Shown here one piece after another: positions 12,201 through 23,900 of a DNA stretch of 64,000 bases (within the stretch, counting starts at the first letter, position 1; each line of letters opens with the position of its first letter). The notes beneath the pieces were generated by a model. The model ran no database searches and was not told where the DNA came from. It was given only the letters and a program-made list of their open reading frames with translations. The translations under genes and the position numbers were made by a program. The stretch comes from Metarhizium brunneum (lineage: Eukaryota; Ascomycota; Sordariomycetes; Hypocreales; Clavicipitaceae). The stretch is taken from NCBI RefSeq assembly GCF_013426205.1, contig NC_089423.1, positions 6,262,001-6,326,000 on the forward strand, in the 5' to 3' direction.

Positions 12201-15200
12201 ATATCACCCCAACACTAGCGTGTGGTAGGAAAATTATTCCGTCTTGTTGCTCGCCGAGAAAAACTATGTATGCTTCCATTCGAACGGAGGGCCATGGCAT
12301 TGTAACCGACGAGACTCGTACTAGTATGTAGTTGGCACGACTTTGTTCCTTTGTCCTGTCATAGATCTGAACAAAACCAGATCTTTGTAGTGGGGAGTGG
12401 CCGGGGTAAGCTGATATCACTCTTGTCCAATGGAATCAATTCACGCCAACTCGGGCGAGGCAACGAATGACAACGGCCTAATCACAGGCATTATCTCTGA
12501 AGTAGGAGTCTTGGATGTGTTCACGAAGCATCTAAGAAGGCTTACTTTGGCTGTCTAAACACCGGGAAATAGCTGTCTGGCCTGTTGGCTCTTCGCTCCA
12601 GTTGCGAGTTACGGGGCATAGTTGCGAGCGTGATGAGTTCATCGTACCATTAGACACTCCTTTGTAGCCGACGAGAAAGTTGTCTTTCTTGCCTGACATT
12701 TATACTCGGAAATAGACAAGTGTTTAACGAGTAGGCGTCAGTGCCTGCGAGTTGCTCATTTATTGAAACTCATCAGGCTTTCGGCCATCTCCACAGAGGT
12801 TATGCTCTTTCGAGTTTGGCTATTATTGCCAGAGTTCCAGGCTGGTTGCTCCGGAGCGGATCCCTAGGCAGTTGTTTATAAATTATAAGTGGCTTGAGGC
12901 GAGGGATACGTCTGTGTCTCTGGTTAGTTGAAGCGGGGGTCGTTTACTTTTGAGGGTTTCATTCACCACTCCGTCTCGACTCGCAGAATCCGCCTTCTCT
13001 GTTGTTTTTTCTTCTCTTCTTGTGACATGTTGCCCGCGGTAGTCGAGTCTGTCTGCCAAGACCCGTCCTTCAATGGGCAAATACGCGAGGTGGTTATTAG
13101 TCCTAATGATGATGGCCACTCAGCCAGCCTCTCTGGGGAAGCCGTTTGCGCGTGGCGATTGTGGCGCAGCATCGAACTTCCACGATGGCTTAAGTGAGAG
13201 AGAGCGTGAGCAACATCCATTGACCTGGCCCATCCCAAAGAAGCAGCCCAAGGTAGCATGGGTGAGGGGTAAACGCCGCGATGGTCCACTCATGTTTCCA
13301 TTCCAGTCAGGGCCTCTGATAATCGATCGAAGCTTGGCATCATTGTCCATGACTGCCCGCCTAATTTCCAATGCGGAACCTCTTTGTCAGTGTATGGCGC
13401 ATGGCGCCAGCACCTCAATGCTTCCTGTTCTCTTCCCTGCGTTTGGTGTGTCTTGCTGCCCTGGCAGTCTGCGTCAAATAAAATTGCACGCTGTTAGTGC
13501 TCAGACGGCGTTTGTTAGTGCATGCGACAATGCTCCAACCTGCTCTCACAACCTACGCATTGATATTTAAAATTGAGATACAGATGTGGAAGCTGATTTG
13601 AGCCGTGGTAGCCTCTTATGCGTTTAGGAAAGTTCCAGGCAAGATTCGGCAGCGACGAGTCGGAGAGGCCGTACGGAGTATTGTGTATTTCTCAAGTCGA
13701 ATGGGATTTTCGTCGACGGAGCATCCAAACAACCAAGCAAGAACCATCACAAGCCACGAGATGGTCCTGTCCACGCTTCTCAATGGAGAACCTTGCGGGA
13801 GGTACACATCGCTGTGTTCCTTGGCACAAGTCCAGGGCATCGTCCGTTTGTTTCATCTACCAGACTACTCGGCATATTGTAAAAGGAATGTTCGACAGGT
13901 GTGCGACTGATAACTCCATCCCGTAAACAATTCCCCCTCCCGGCTCAACAGTCGGCCATTCGATGATTTGCCATGGGAGGCCTGATTCCCGAAGTTCAGG
14001 TTTCCAAGCTATCACAACGCCTGTCCGTTCGCCACATGACGACAGAGGAGGCGCTGCGGCGAGGTGGTAACCAAGCAATGAGTTGAAAGAGCGGCTCCCC
14101 CGTGTTCCCAAACGGCTCCGCTAGCCGGGACGCGGGCGTCACTGATTCTCAAGCTTGGGAGATGTACGTAACAGTACATACGTTGGTGGTGTGCCGTTAC
14201 CTCATTGGTACCGTTGGTTGATGGACCACCTTTTTACGACCCTTGGAGAGCGTGCCACCAGACCACCAAAACCACACCTGGAGGCGAGGTTGCGGGTGCT
14301 GCGACTTGAGCGTTGATGGTATGTACATCGTAACTCTGGTGATTGACTGGCAACTCAATTGCGATATTCCCTTGATTTCCGTCAACGGCCGTCAGAGTTC
14401 AACTTGATGGATTGGCCCTGTGTGTTGTCAATACCTGTCTGGCTTGCTATCTTGCCTGCCCTGCCTACCGATGGTTAATCATGGTGGCCAGCAGCAAGCC
14501 TCAACAGCCACATCTCACCGAAAAGAGAGATGGAGCAGACCAGGGCGTTCATTAGGATCTCTAGATACGGCATGGCCAACTGGCCAACTGGGGTGCCTGG
14601 GGGTGCGTGTGAAGGTGAGTGATTGAGGGTGAGGGTGCAGCGGGTGGCTGGTGGCTGGTGGGCCCCACGAACTTTGCTGGAAAGGTCAACTACTAGCTGA
14701 GACGGGCCCCCGAGGTGGATCCAGATATGCCCCAGTGCGCCTGAGCCCAGCGAGCCCATGATAGAGCCCAGGATCGGTACCTGGTCCGTCGGCACCCTTG
14801 CCTTGGCAAACCCAGCTCTGCTGGTCCTATTCCGGAGCACTCCGTATCCTCTGGTCACTCTAATGTTTACCTAGCTATTATGTGGCCGTCTCATGGCCGA
14901 GAAGCGCCATGGGTAGGCACCAAAATGTTGAGCAGAACCTGAGCAGCATCTGAGGTGCCGGGCAGGTGGCACACGGCTGCCGGCCACCTGTTCTTGCCTT
15001 GGCAGTCTGGCTGGCCCACTGGTGCTTGCTTTGCACGGCTTGGGCTAGGAAGCGAATATCAACAGCACTCGGGCGCCCTCGTCCACATCATAAATCTGCT
15101 TCTGCCCTCCTTGATTTTTCCCTTCTCCCTTACTCCTCTCTACCCACGCTCTGTTCTTCAATCTCAAGCACTGCCCTGCCATCGAGACTCATCTCACTCA

Positions 15201-15734
15201 CAAGTCTACTATCAACGTGTAAGTCTGCATTTTTCCTTCTTGGTTCCCTTTGGCTTTCATCTGTCACGTTGCCGTCACACTGCCTGCTCCCTCGCCTGCT
15301 CTTCTCCCACATGGAGTATCCCAGGTCAATTCGTAAGGGAAGGGGAACGAAGGAGTCTTTTGGAACGACGCCCGTCCGGAGCACCATAGCTACGGCTCAT
15401 CGAGATCATTTAGTCTGGAATGCAGACTCTTCACTGTCAATTTAACCGTCTCTGGACCATCTTCTGCTGTCTCGAGCTGCCTGCTACACCTCGGTGATGA
15501 ATCTTTGCAGCGACAATTGGCCCTATATAGCGGCCCCAACATTACGACTCCTCGATTCACCATTCCGTTGCCACCCAGCTATACACGACAAGCCACGCCT
15601 TACACATTGCAGAATGCGCGTGCTGGTTTTCACCTGCACAGACTTATCATATTGTACGAGTGCTCTGCTCATATGAATTATGGCTAACCAAGTTCCGAAA
15701 TTCTAGTCTGAAACAACTACTGAACACCGTCAAG
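9213..15734. other. 6.5-kb tract without convincing genes
   Basis: All open frames are short, overlap in several frames and show no family motif. Base composition is not strongly skewed, so this is not an obvious AT-rich RIP island. One exact TACGGAGTA 9-mer occurs at 13672-13680. The last about 600 bp (15,100-15,735) are CT-rich and look like the promoter and leader of the CFEM gene. Possible leader introns there include 15654-15706 (GTACGA donor, GGCTAACC branch, TTCTAG acceptor) and one with a GTAAGT donor near 15219. Confidence 0.5.
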
Positions 15735-16781
15735 ATGAAGTCGGCTGCCTTCGCTTTCACCTTGGTTGCGGCTGTTGCTGCTCAGGACATTGCCGCCCTC
15801 GCTAAGTGCGGTGTAAGTGCTTCACCATCCCGAACCTACAGTGGTTGTCTTGATTGCTAACCTGATGGTGATAGCAAACCTGTGCCAATAACATGATTGC
15901 TGCAGGAAAGGCCCAGGAGCTTGGCTGCAAGGAGAACGACGTCAAGTGCCTCTGCAGCAACCCCAACTTCGCCTACGGTCTCCGTGACTGCTCTCGCGCC
16001 ATCTGCAGCGAACAAGATGTCAACCAAGTCATCGAGTACGGTGTGAAGTACTGCGAGGGTGCCGGTGTCGCGATTACTGGTGGAACTGGCGGTCCTAGCC
16101 AGACTGGCAGCAACGGTGAAGCCACTCAAACTGGTTCTAACAGTGCTGGCGCCTCTCAAACTGGTTCCAACAGTGCTGGCGCCTCTCACACTGGTTCCAA
16201 CAGTGGTGAGGCCTCTCATAGTGCTACTGGCGGTGGTGAGGCCACTCAATCCGGCGAGAGTGGCAGTGGTGCCCAAGTGACTACCCTCTACAGCACTGAA
16301 ACCGGCACTGATGGCAAGGTCATCACTACCCCAGTTGCCACTTCCACCATTGAGGGCGGCAACAGCGGAAACGGTGACGCTAGCGGCTCTGTCCTCACTT
16401 ACACTACCAACGGTTCTCAGGTTGTCACCACTCTCGCCACCGCGGTAAGCAGCCCTACTGGCACTGAGAGCTCTGGTGCCACCGAAACTGGCTCCGGCTC
16501 TGAGTCCTCAACTGGCGGTTCCGGCTCCGAGTCTTCGACTGGTGGCTCTGGCTCTGAGTCCACTTCGGAAGGCAATGGCGGTGCTTCCTCAACCTCTGAG
16601 GGCGGCGCTGGCTCCCAGACCACTGGTAACGGTGGTGCTACCTCCACCAGCAAGGGTCTTGCTGTAAGTCATACGCACCTTCCCTGATAGGAATTATCTT
16701 ACTGACTGATGTTCACAGGCCCAGATCACTGCTGCCCCTGGCATCCTCGCCGTTGCCGGCCTTGCCGCTCTCCTCATCTAA
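15735..16781 (+). CDS. CFEM-domain GPI-anchored cell-surface protein
   Basis: Secreted 309-aa protein of the CFEM family (common in fungal extracellular membrane proteins), known for roles in haem acquisition, wall stability and host interaction. Introns 15813-15874 and 16664-16718 are canonical. The signal peptide is residues 1-16 (MKSAAFAFTLVAAVAA). The CFEM domain (about 18-92) has all eight cysteines in the expected spacing, including CLCSN and LRDCSRAIC. A long Ser/Thr/Gly-rich stalk follows, with imperfect TGSNSAGAS and GGSGSESST repeats. The tail encoded by the third exon is hydrophobic (GILAVAGLAALLI) and fits a GPI-attachment signal. In CFEM domains an Asp at a defined position binds haem; here D18 after the signal peptide is not clearly equivalent. 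The leader appears long and perhaps intron-containing. Confidence 0.93.
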
Positions 16782-17544
16782 GATGAGAAACTCTTTGATT
16801 CACTCAACCTTCTTTTGATGTTTTACGTTGCACATTTTTGATACATAATACCCGTTCATACTTGATACTCAGGCACCACGTCTCAATCTTCATCAGCACA
16901 GGTACACGTTCCCGAGTTGATCTTAAACACAAAGTTTGCCAAGTGGACTGGAGATGAGTTATCTTGGGGTTGTTGGCCGAGGGTTAATGAGGCATATGGT
17001 TTATGTGTTCCGTCTTGTAGTGCCGACGATGGAGTGAGCAGGTTAGGCATGAAATCTGGTTTGCAACGTGTTTTTTATAGATGGAAAGAAAACTCGGTAT
17101 AAAACAGGTCCGAGGACGATTACGGGTTACTCATGTAGGCCCAGAACTACGGCCCGCCTGCGGCGGTTTTCATGATACCCCCGGGCAATCTGGTCTGGTT
17201 CTTAAGGGGCTGGCTTTCTTGCTCTCATTCAAATATCACATTAATGAATAATTTTTTGGGGTCCGAACTTTTGACTCGGGTCTTTGAAAATGGTGACTCG
17301 TTTTGGCTGTGATTGAGAATCAAAAGGTTTAGTTGGGTGACGTAATGTTACAGTAGCAAATTGGTTCATGGTGCCAAGATTGGATGAAGCATTTGTAAAT
17401 GTTCATTATCGATATGTCAAATGACTACATGATCTTCTAGTGTACAGAACTCGTAATAAATACATGCGCATCAAAGATGTTGGAATTCACAAACGCCAAC
17501 CGGGCATGTCTATCGTTTTCTCATATTCAGGCTCAAATCCGACT
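16782..17544. other. Intergenic region, convergent 3' ends
   Basis: No gene is seen. The stretch carries the 3' flanks of the CFEM gene (+) and pirin (-) and is moderately AT-rich. Confidence 0.6.
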
Positions 17545-18762
17545 TCATCCCATCATGGGCTTGCCAATTTCGCTCTTCCAGTCCTTTGCCCTCTCGAAGC
17601 CATTGGAGAAAGTTTGGTAATCGTACAAGGCCTGGTACACGCCCTCTTTTGAGTTGAGGACGAATGGGCCATATTGCACAACTTCCTGATCGAGAGGTGT
17701 GCCAGCAATGATGACTGTTTCGCATGTTAGCAAGCATGTTCTACTCTTCTGGGAAAGGACGCTGGGTGATTCGCGCTATAGGGTAGCTGTAGGGAGTAAC
17801 GTACCAAGACGAGTGTCCTTTGTCGCGTCAGCATCAGTCTCGACGTGAACGACGTCGCCCTCCTGCTCAAAGACGACGTTGTGGAACTGTTGAATCTCTG
17901 TGCGGTCCTGTCCCTGTCCATACCAGGCGCTCCCCTCGAGGACGTAGGAGAAGGCGTTCCAGCCCTTTGGCAGGGGCTGGGTGACGCTGGCGCCGGGCCG
18001 CAGGACGAGGTCGAGGATCCACACGGGGGTGTAGGCGAGGTCCTTGACCGAGTCGATGCCGTGGCTCTGGCCGGAGATGACCTTGATGGTGGCCCTGCCG
18101 GCGTCGACGTCGACGGTGGGGATCTCGGCGGCGCGGAGGTCCCGGTATCGCGGCTCGCAGGCCTTGAGGCTCTCGGGGAGATCAACCCACAGCTGCAGGC
18201 CGACGTTGGGCTTGCCGTCGTCGGTCTTGCGGGGCATCTCTGCGTGCACGATGCCCCGGCCGGCCGTCATGAACTGCAGGTCGCCCGGGTACAGGGTGCC
18301 CTTGTTGCCGGCGAAGTCCTCGTGGTCCGTGGCGCCCTCGAGCAGGTACGTGATGGTCTCCTGGCCGCGGTGCGGGTGGTCGGGGAACCCTGCGCCGGGC
18401 GAGACGGAGAAGTGGTCGAGCATGAGGAAGGGCGAGAAGTTGCGCAGCTGCGGCGTGCCGATGGACCGGCGGACGCGCGCGCCTGCGCCCTCGGACTGCT
18501 CGACGGCCAGGAAGGCCTTGCGGATGGCGCGGGGGACTGACATTGCTGACGCTTCGATGTGTTTGCTTGGCGGGGTGTAGAGCGGGATGGCGGCGGGTTT
18601 GCTGGAGCTGGATGAAGTAGTAATGGTGGTAGTAGTAGTAGTAGTAGTAGTTATTGCTGCTGTTTTTGTTGTTGGTGCAGTAATGTTGGTGTATTTGGAG
18701 ACGATGGCTGCTACAATGCCAATTGTGACTGCTGTGATGAGTGTGCTTCGGAAATGCTTCAT
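17545..18762 (-). CDS. Pirin-family protein with N-terminal anchor extension
   Basis: Bicupin iron-binding protein of the pirin family (nuclear cofactor or quercetinase-like in other organisms). Two exons: intron 17715-17804 (GTACGT donor, GCTAACA branch, ACAG acceptor); 375 aa. Metal ligands are visible: H129 and H131 in DHPHRGQETITYLLEG, and H173/E175 in GRGIVHAEMP. The C-terminal cupin ends with the family-typical FSNGFERAKDWKSEIGKPM. A normal pirin would start at Met74 (18543). The frame extends upstream through a Thr/Ser-rich linker partly encoded by a (TAG)n/(ACT)n microsatellite. The longest start gives a hydrophobic segment, LITAVTIGIVAAIVSKY (about 8-24), resembling a membrane anchor or mitochondrial signal. 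Which start is used cannot be decided from sequence alone. Confidence 0.92.
18629..18651. repeat. (TAG)n trinucleotide repeat inside pirin N-terminal linker
   Basis: About seven perfect GTA/TAG units. On the minus strand they read as ACT/ACC Thr codons in the linker between the pirin anchor and cupin core. They are likely length-polymorphic. Confidence 0.85.
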
Positions 18763-20328
18763 GGGTTTGGGGGCGGGAGCGGCGACGGTAATTTATAGAC
18801 GTTTTGCGTTGCGCGGGGGTGTGTGTGGCTGCTTGTAGTGCAATCTAGAAGATGACGGAAGTGAGTGTGGTATTTTGAGTTTTTTATCATTTGATTCGAA
18901 ACCAAGGGGATTGGTGATGCATGAGAAATGCGGCTGTTTTTAAGCCATCCAACAATCTCCTGTTCTCCCCTCATCTTGCTGGTGCGGGAGCTTGGGGAAG
19001 CTCTGTCATGCTTACCATACTACTCTGTAACTGTCGTTTGTAGCTCGATTGGCTGCGAAAGGGTGCCAATTGGGTGACGTGATTGGCTGATGGGAATGTC
19101 AGGGAATTAACCCCACCTTAGTCACTTTTACATCAGCAGTGCCTTGAGGCGTAGAAGCACAGGTGCGGACAAACACCACAGTCAGCAATTGCTCAGGCCA
19201 ATTCGTGGTGATTCCAGAACCCATGCCGGCCAAGGCATCCGCTGCAGGGTAGAGATCCTGTACGCATTCGTCTGCTGAACTAGACATGTGGACTTGCTTG
19301 ACAGTGCTGTTCTAGCCACACCAGCCCCTTCGGAGTGACGACCAAAGTACGGAGCACCACAGACGACTTCCAACTGCCGCATCACATGCCAACAAAGCAA
19401 GCTGAAGGGCGAAACCAAAGCCCATGGAACAAACGAATGCGAAATACCCGGGTCGGAGACCAGGTACCGCTGCTGGGGGTGCAGGTCTAAAAAAAAAAAC
19501 AAGACCCTTGAATTGCGCCAAGAAAAGGATGTGGGTTCCTTTCACATGTGAATTCAAGCAGTGGCGTACCGTACTCAAGCACTTTTTCTTTTGTTTTCCC
19601 GCTCCTCGTCACCGGCCACGAGGACAACACTGTCAGACATTCATATGCAACAACTACAAGGTCAATGGAGCCATGGATAAGGACAGGGAACATTTTGTTA
19701 ACTCGTCTATTAAGTATTTTTCATTTGGTATTCTTTTGCTCCTTTTTCCGATCATCGTCAGAGGCCGTTCCAAAATGGGGTTGCGATCCCTATGCCAAGT
19801 ATCCATCCATTTCTATGCTTTTTTGGTTTCATCTTTTTCGCAAGGAGAGACAAATGGCTTTGTTACCAGACCAGAAAAACAACACAGGGTCAAATAAAAC
19901 AAGACTTTGCGTGCACTCTAGGACTTCTGAAGCCAATGACCGGACCCTTGGCATTGGCATAGACTCTCATGTATATCGTCATGCAACCTGAGTTGAGCTG
20001 CGAATGCAAAGATTTCGAGGAAGAAACAAATGAGAGAGATGATTTGATACAAAAATGCAGATAACTATGCCCAAGAATTCCGAGGTATAATGAGCTCGCC
20101 GCCAAATTGTGCATGACTGTCAAGTCCCGCCATCCTCCACTTGTATGAATGATATTTGGGATCGTGGAAGCCAGCAACCTTCAAAAACGCCAACATAAAG
20201 CCCAAACAAATTTTAAGCCATCAAACCTAGGAAAGAGGGTGAAAAAGGCCATCTCATGACGCAAGACGGCCGAAGTAGGTCAGCCAAGTGCTGGAATGGA
20301 TGTAGGCCGCCTTGTGTACTTTGGACAT
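18763..20328. other. Intergenic tract between pirin and perilipin genes
   Basis: No convincing gene is seen. It holds the pirin promoter and the 3' flank of the perilipin-like gene. AT content rises in 19,480-20,260. Open frames are short and lack motifs. Confidence 0.55.
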
Positions 20329-20939
20329 CTACTGCTTGACCTTCTCCTTGACGACAGTGGTGGCCTCAGCCTTCTTGGCGGCCAGGAAGCTGCTTAACCA
20401 GCCCAGGGTCTCGTTGCTGACGACAAAGGCGGTAGAGACAGCGGCCTTTCCTTGGCCAACAAGGCCCTTTTGCTCAATCTTCTTGGCCTCGCTGGCATAG
20501 ACGTCAAAGATGTGGTCACGGCCCTCGATACTCTTGTTGTAAGGGAGCAAAATCAGGCTGCGAGTGTCGTTGTACAGATCGCTAGTGGGCTTCTTGACGA
20601 CGGGGAAGCGCTCGTCGATGCGGTCGAGGGTCTTGTCACCGAGAGAGTCGGCCCGAGCGACGTAGGGAGAGACGTACTCGTAGGGCTTGGCGAGCCAGGG
20701 GAGGACGGGAGCAGCAAAAGTCTGGTAGGCAGAATCGCCGAGCTTGATGGAGCGCTGAGCGTACTCGTTGGCCTTGACAGTGTGGATGCTATCGCTGATC
20801 AAAGGGTAGGCGAGGAGGTGCTTGAAAAGTGTATCTGTTAGCTGAAGCTTTGATCCTATACTGTGAAGCTGCAGCATACCTGGAGGAAAGCAGAGTTGGG
20901 ACGGGGCGAAACATCGCCATTGACCTGAGGGACAGCCAT
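20329..20939 (-). CDS. mpl1: Perilipin-like lipid-droplet protein (CAP20/MPL1 type)
   Basis: 183-aa protein resembling the fungal CAP20/MPL1 family, which coats lipid droplets and supports appressorium turgor and virulence in plant and insect pathogens. Two exons: intron 20821-20879 with GTATGC donor and CAGCTAACAG branch; the acceptor is the downstream AAG. Using the nearer AG after the branch would break the frame. Exon 1 is 20 codons (MAVPQVNGDVSPRPNSAFLQ) and joins to HLLAYPLISDSIHTVKANEY. Conserved blocks include FAAPVLPWLAKPYEYVSPYV, ADSLGDKTLDRIDERFPVVK and the C-terminal helix before KEKVKQ. A central hydrophobic stretch around APVLPWL fits droplet association. Length matches the family. 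Confidence 0.88.
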
Positions 20940-23900
20940 TGAGAATGTGGTGGGCGTTGTGTTTTGTGTGTGTGTGGGAGAGAGGGAGAGCGGGACGTGG
21001 ACGTGAGTGAGGCGAGTAAACAAGACTCGTTTGACAAAGGGCCCTTTGTTGGGTAAATAACTCAAGATGGAGCGTTTTTCAAGGTGGTGGTGAAAGAAGG
21101 GAGGGTTCAGTTGTTCTTGTAGACGGGAGAAGTCAATGATTAAAAAGGATAGATGCAGGTCGGGAACGCCACTTGCAAAACTGGCGTGGGCCAGACACTT
21201 ATCAAAGACAACTTGTTTCCACTCTCAGAGGCAAAAGCGGCCTGTTGGAGGGAGAATTCGCGGGCACGACAAACCTGGCAGCCCATTGGCGTTGGCTTTG
21301 GCGTTCCTTTGGCGTTGGGCTGAGGGTTGTGCGGCGAACATGTGAAAGTGGCCCAGACAAGCTCGAGACATGGGGCAGGCGGCAGACGAGGCAGGAGCAG
21401 GGGATGGCAGCAATTGTGGGCCAGGCAGAGGCTTCAGATGTCCATGCCCAGATGTCGTCTCCTCTTCCATGTTTCGTCAAGAAGACCTTGGCCTTTCGCA
21501 AGCGGCGCGATGCGCTGCCAAACGCCGCCACACATTATCCACTTGAGTATCCTGCCACCTCAACAATCCCCTTGGCTAACCAACGGGCAACAGGTACATA
21601 GTGCAGGGTACGGAGCACTAGCAGACAAAGAGGCTTTGAGTAGAGCTTCAGGCATGGACCGTGTGCCAATTGTACCGCCGGATGGGCTACGCGTTGGTTG
21701 CCGCTTGCTATCGTCGCCCGCTTGCAATGCACTCTGCTCTTGAGGTCCACGACGCAATTGGCCGCAGCTGCTCAGCCACTACCCCATCTGTTGCCTCGTA
21801 CTGTTACGTGAGACGGTGCTGGTGCTGGTCTGCTCTGGTCGATCATGGAGCAAGCCATGTGTACCAGTTGTCGTGTGTTTGGCATGTGACAGTCTGCTGA
21901 GATACATCCCTGGCCAACCGCCATGGCACGCCATATCAGCAGCATGTGTGAGAAGCCGCCAGAGAGGAGCCCAATTCCACCATTGACAGACAGCCCCACA
22001 GAGCTCTACAGATTTTGCTGTCAGTATAGCAAGCATGGCATGTTCAAGTCTAACGGCGCCTTGCCTTTTCTTCCTTTGAATCTGCAACACGCCAACGCAA
22101 ACCGCTCTTGGCTGGGGTTTGAAACAATCATCTGCCAAGGCGGGGCAAACTGGCCTGACCACATTCCGACGAACTCTTATTACTACTACTCAGGATCAAG
22201 AGCAATTGACGGATTGGTCCTCAGGACACAGGAAGAATCACATTGCAATTCCACCATGAGGAAAAATAAAGAAAAAGAAAAGAACAAACGGAGAAGACGG
22301 CCAGAGTAGGCATCTCAAGCAGCCTCTCCGCGGCGGGCGGCTTGCCGAAGGCACCACCATCAAATCAAGGTTTGACATCATTTCGGTGTCGAATGGCTTA
22401 TCGAAAACAAACCTCCATGGGACCCGCTTTCCAGCACAATATCTTGAAATTTTGTCTTGGACCGCCAGTGACCATCTTTGGATGGTTGGCCGTCACGTAC
22501 GCACGTACATCAATGAATGCGTCCTGTGCTTGCGCCGTGGGAATACGGCCTGGAAACCCGGTGAGAAGGCGTCTTGATCCGGCCATCCTTTCTGAGGCTT
22601 TGCTCCGGCATCTCTGACCTTTTGCTATTGCATGGTTCTTATGCCATGCAATGCAACAGGGTGGAGAACAAATGGTGCAGCTCATCGTTGGCTTGGCCAC
22701 AGAACCTCGTGGTGGTGTGAGAATCTATCGTTATGCTGTCAACTCGCGCACCAAGCGGTGTTCGAGCATTGGGATTAATTTCTTTTGAGGAAAGCGATTC
22801 AGCTTGGCCAAAACATGGCTAGCAGGCGCCTATCGGCAGATTTGGAGGCAGCCTTAATTTGTCGGTCATTGGGGGGAGTGTAGGCAGATCAAATCCCACC
22901 TTGGCGCTTATCTGAGCCTCTCAGTCCGCACCTTGATAAGAGCGATGCAAGCCGCTCGTTATCTACCAACCCGCCTATCTCCAGCCTTAAAACATTGGAT
23001 GAATCATGTCCCTGTGAAGTGACACCTTCACTCCCGTTTTCGGAGCTATGCTGGCCACTTCGCGGCGGTTTACTATGAAATTCAGTCAAATGGAACAATG
23101 GATGCGTCCTTGCGATCAGATATCAGCTTCTGCGTGAAGAGACGGTGTAAGCGCAGTTGGCAAAACAAGATCATAGATGCTGTGATCACTGGTGTTATGT
23201 TTAGGCGGATGATGTGACTCCCAGCTATGAGTCAAGCCGTGTCGCAATTTTGCGCAACGATGGCGGCTTACTATGGCCCTCAAACCGCCTTCGCCCCAGT
23301 TGTCCGCCTGCGTAAAATGGAAACGAGGATCAAAAGGTCGACGATGACATGACAGTCGTATGACGAAAAGTAGTCGGCTGGGCAAGGTCATGTAGCAGAT
23401 GGTCCTTTTTTTGCTGCTCACGATCAATCACGGACGACTGACCCTCACCTAGGTAACAATTAATTGACCTGGTCAACACCGAGGACAAGTGAGTAATTAC
23501 GATGATCCGAGCCGACTGTTTTCATGCATCGCAAGGGTCTCGGCACCACTCGTCAGCCAAGAGCTTGGACCGATGACTAGGTGAATGAACCAACTAGTGG
23601 AATGTCGCGCATCGAGGCGTCGCCCTCGCCGTCTCGAGAAATGAGCCTCGTAGGTACCACGGTTGCTCAAAGCACTTGGCACAACGGGAACGACCTCTGT
23701 TCAGCAAGACAGCCCATAAATGCCATGGCCAGCACAATAGATGGTGGGCGCGACGGACCACACCGCCGCGGACGGTGAAAGTCGTCGGGCATGACGCTGG
23801 GAAGTACTCTTGTTGCTCCGAGGCTCACATCCGGGATGTGCCGGTGTTCTCCAACCCGCCAGCATCGTTTTTGCGCATGCAGTTTAACAGGCAGGGATGA

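Noticed and set aside
14955..15445. Two overlapping ORFs of 144 and 159 codons before the CFEM gene
   Set aside because: They coincide with the CT-rich promoter/leader of the CFEM gene and overlap in different frames.
17845..18540. 231-codon plus-strand ORF
   Set aside because: Antisense shadow of the pirin coding exon.
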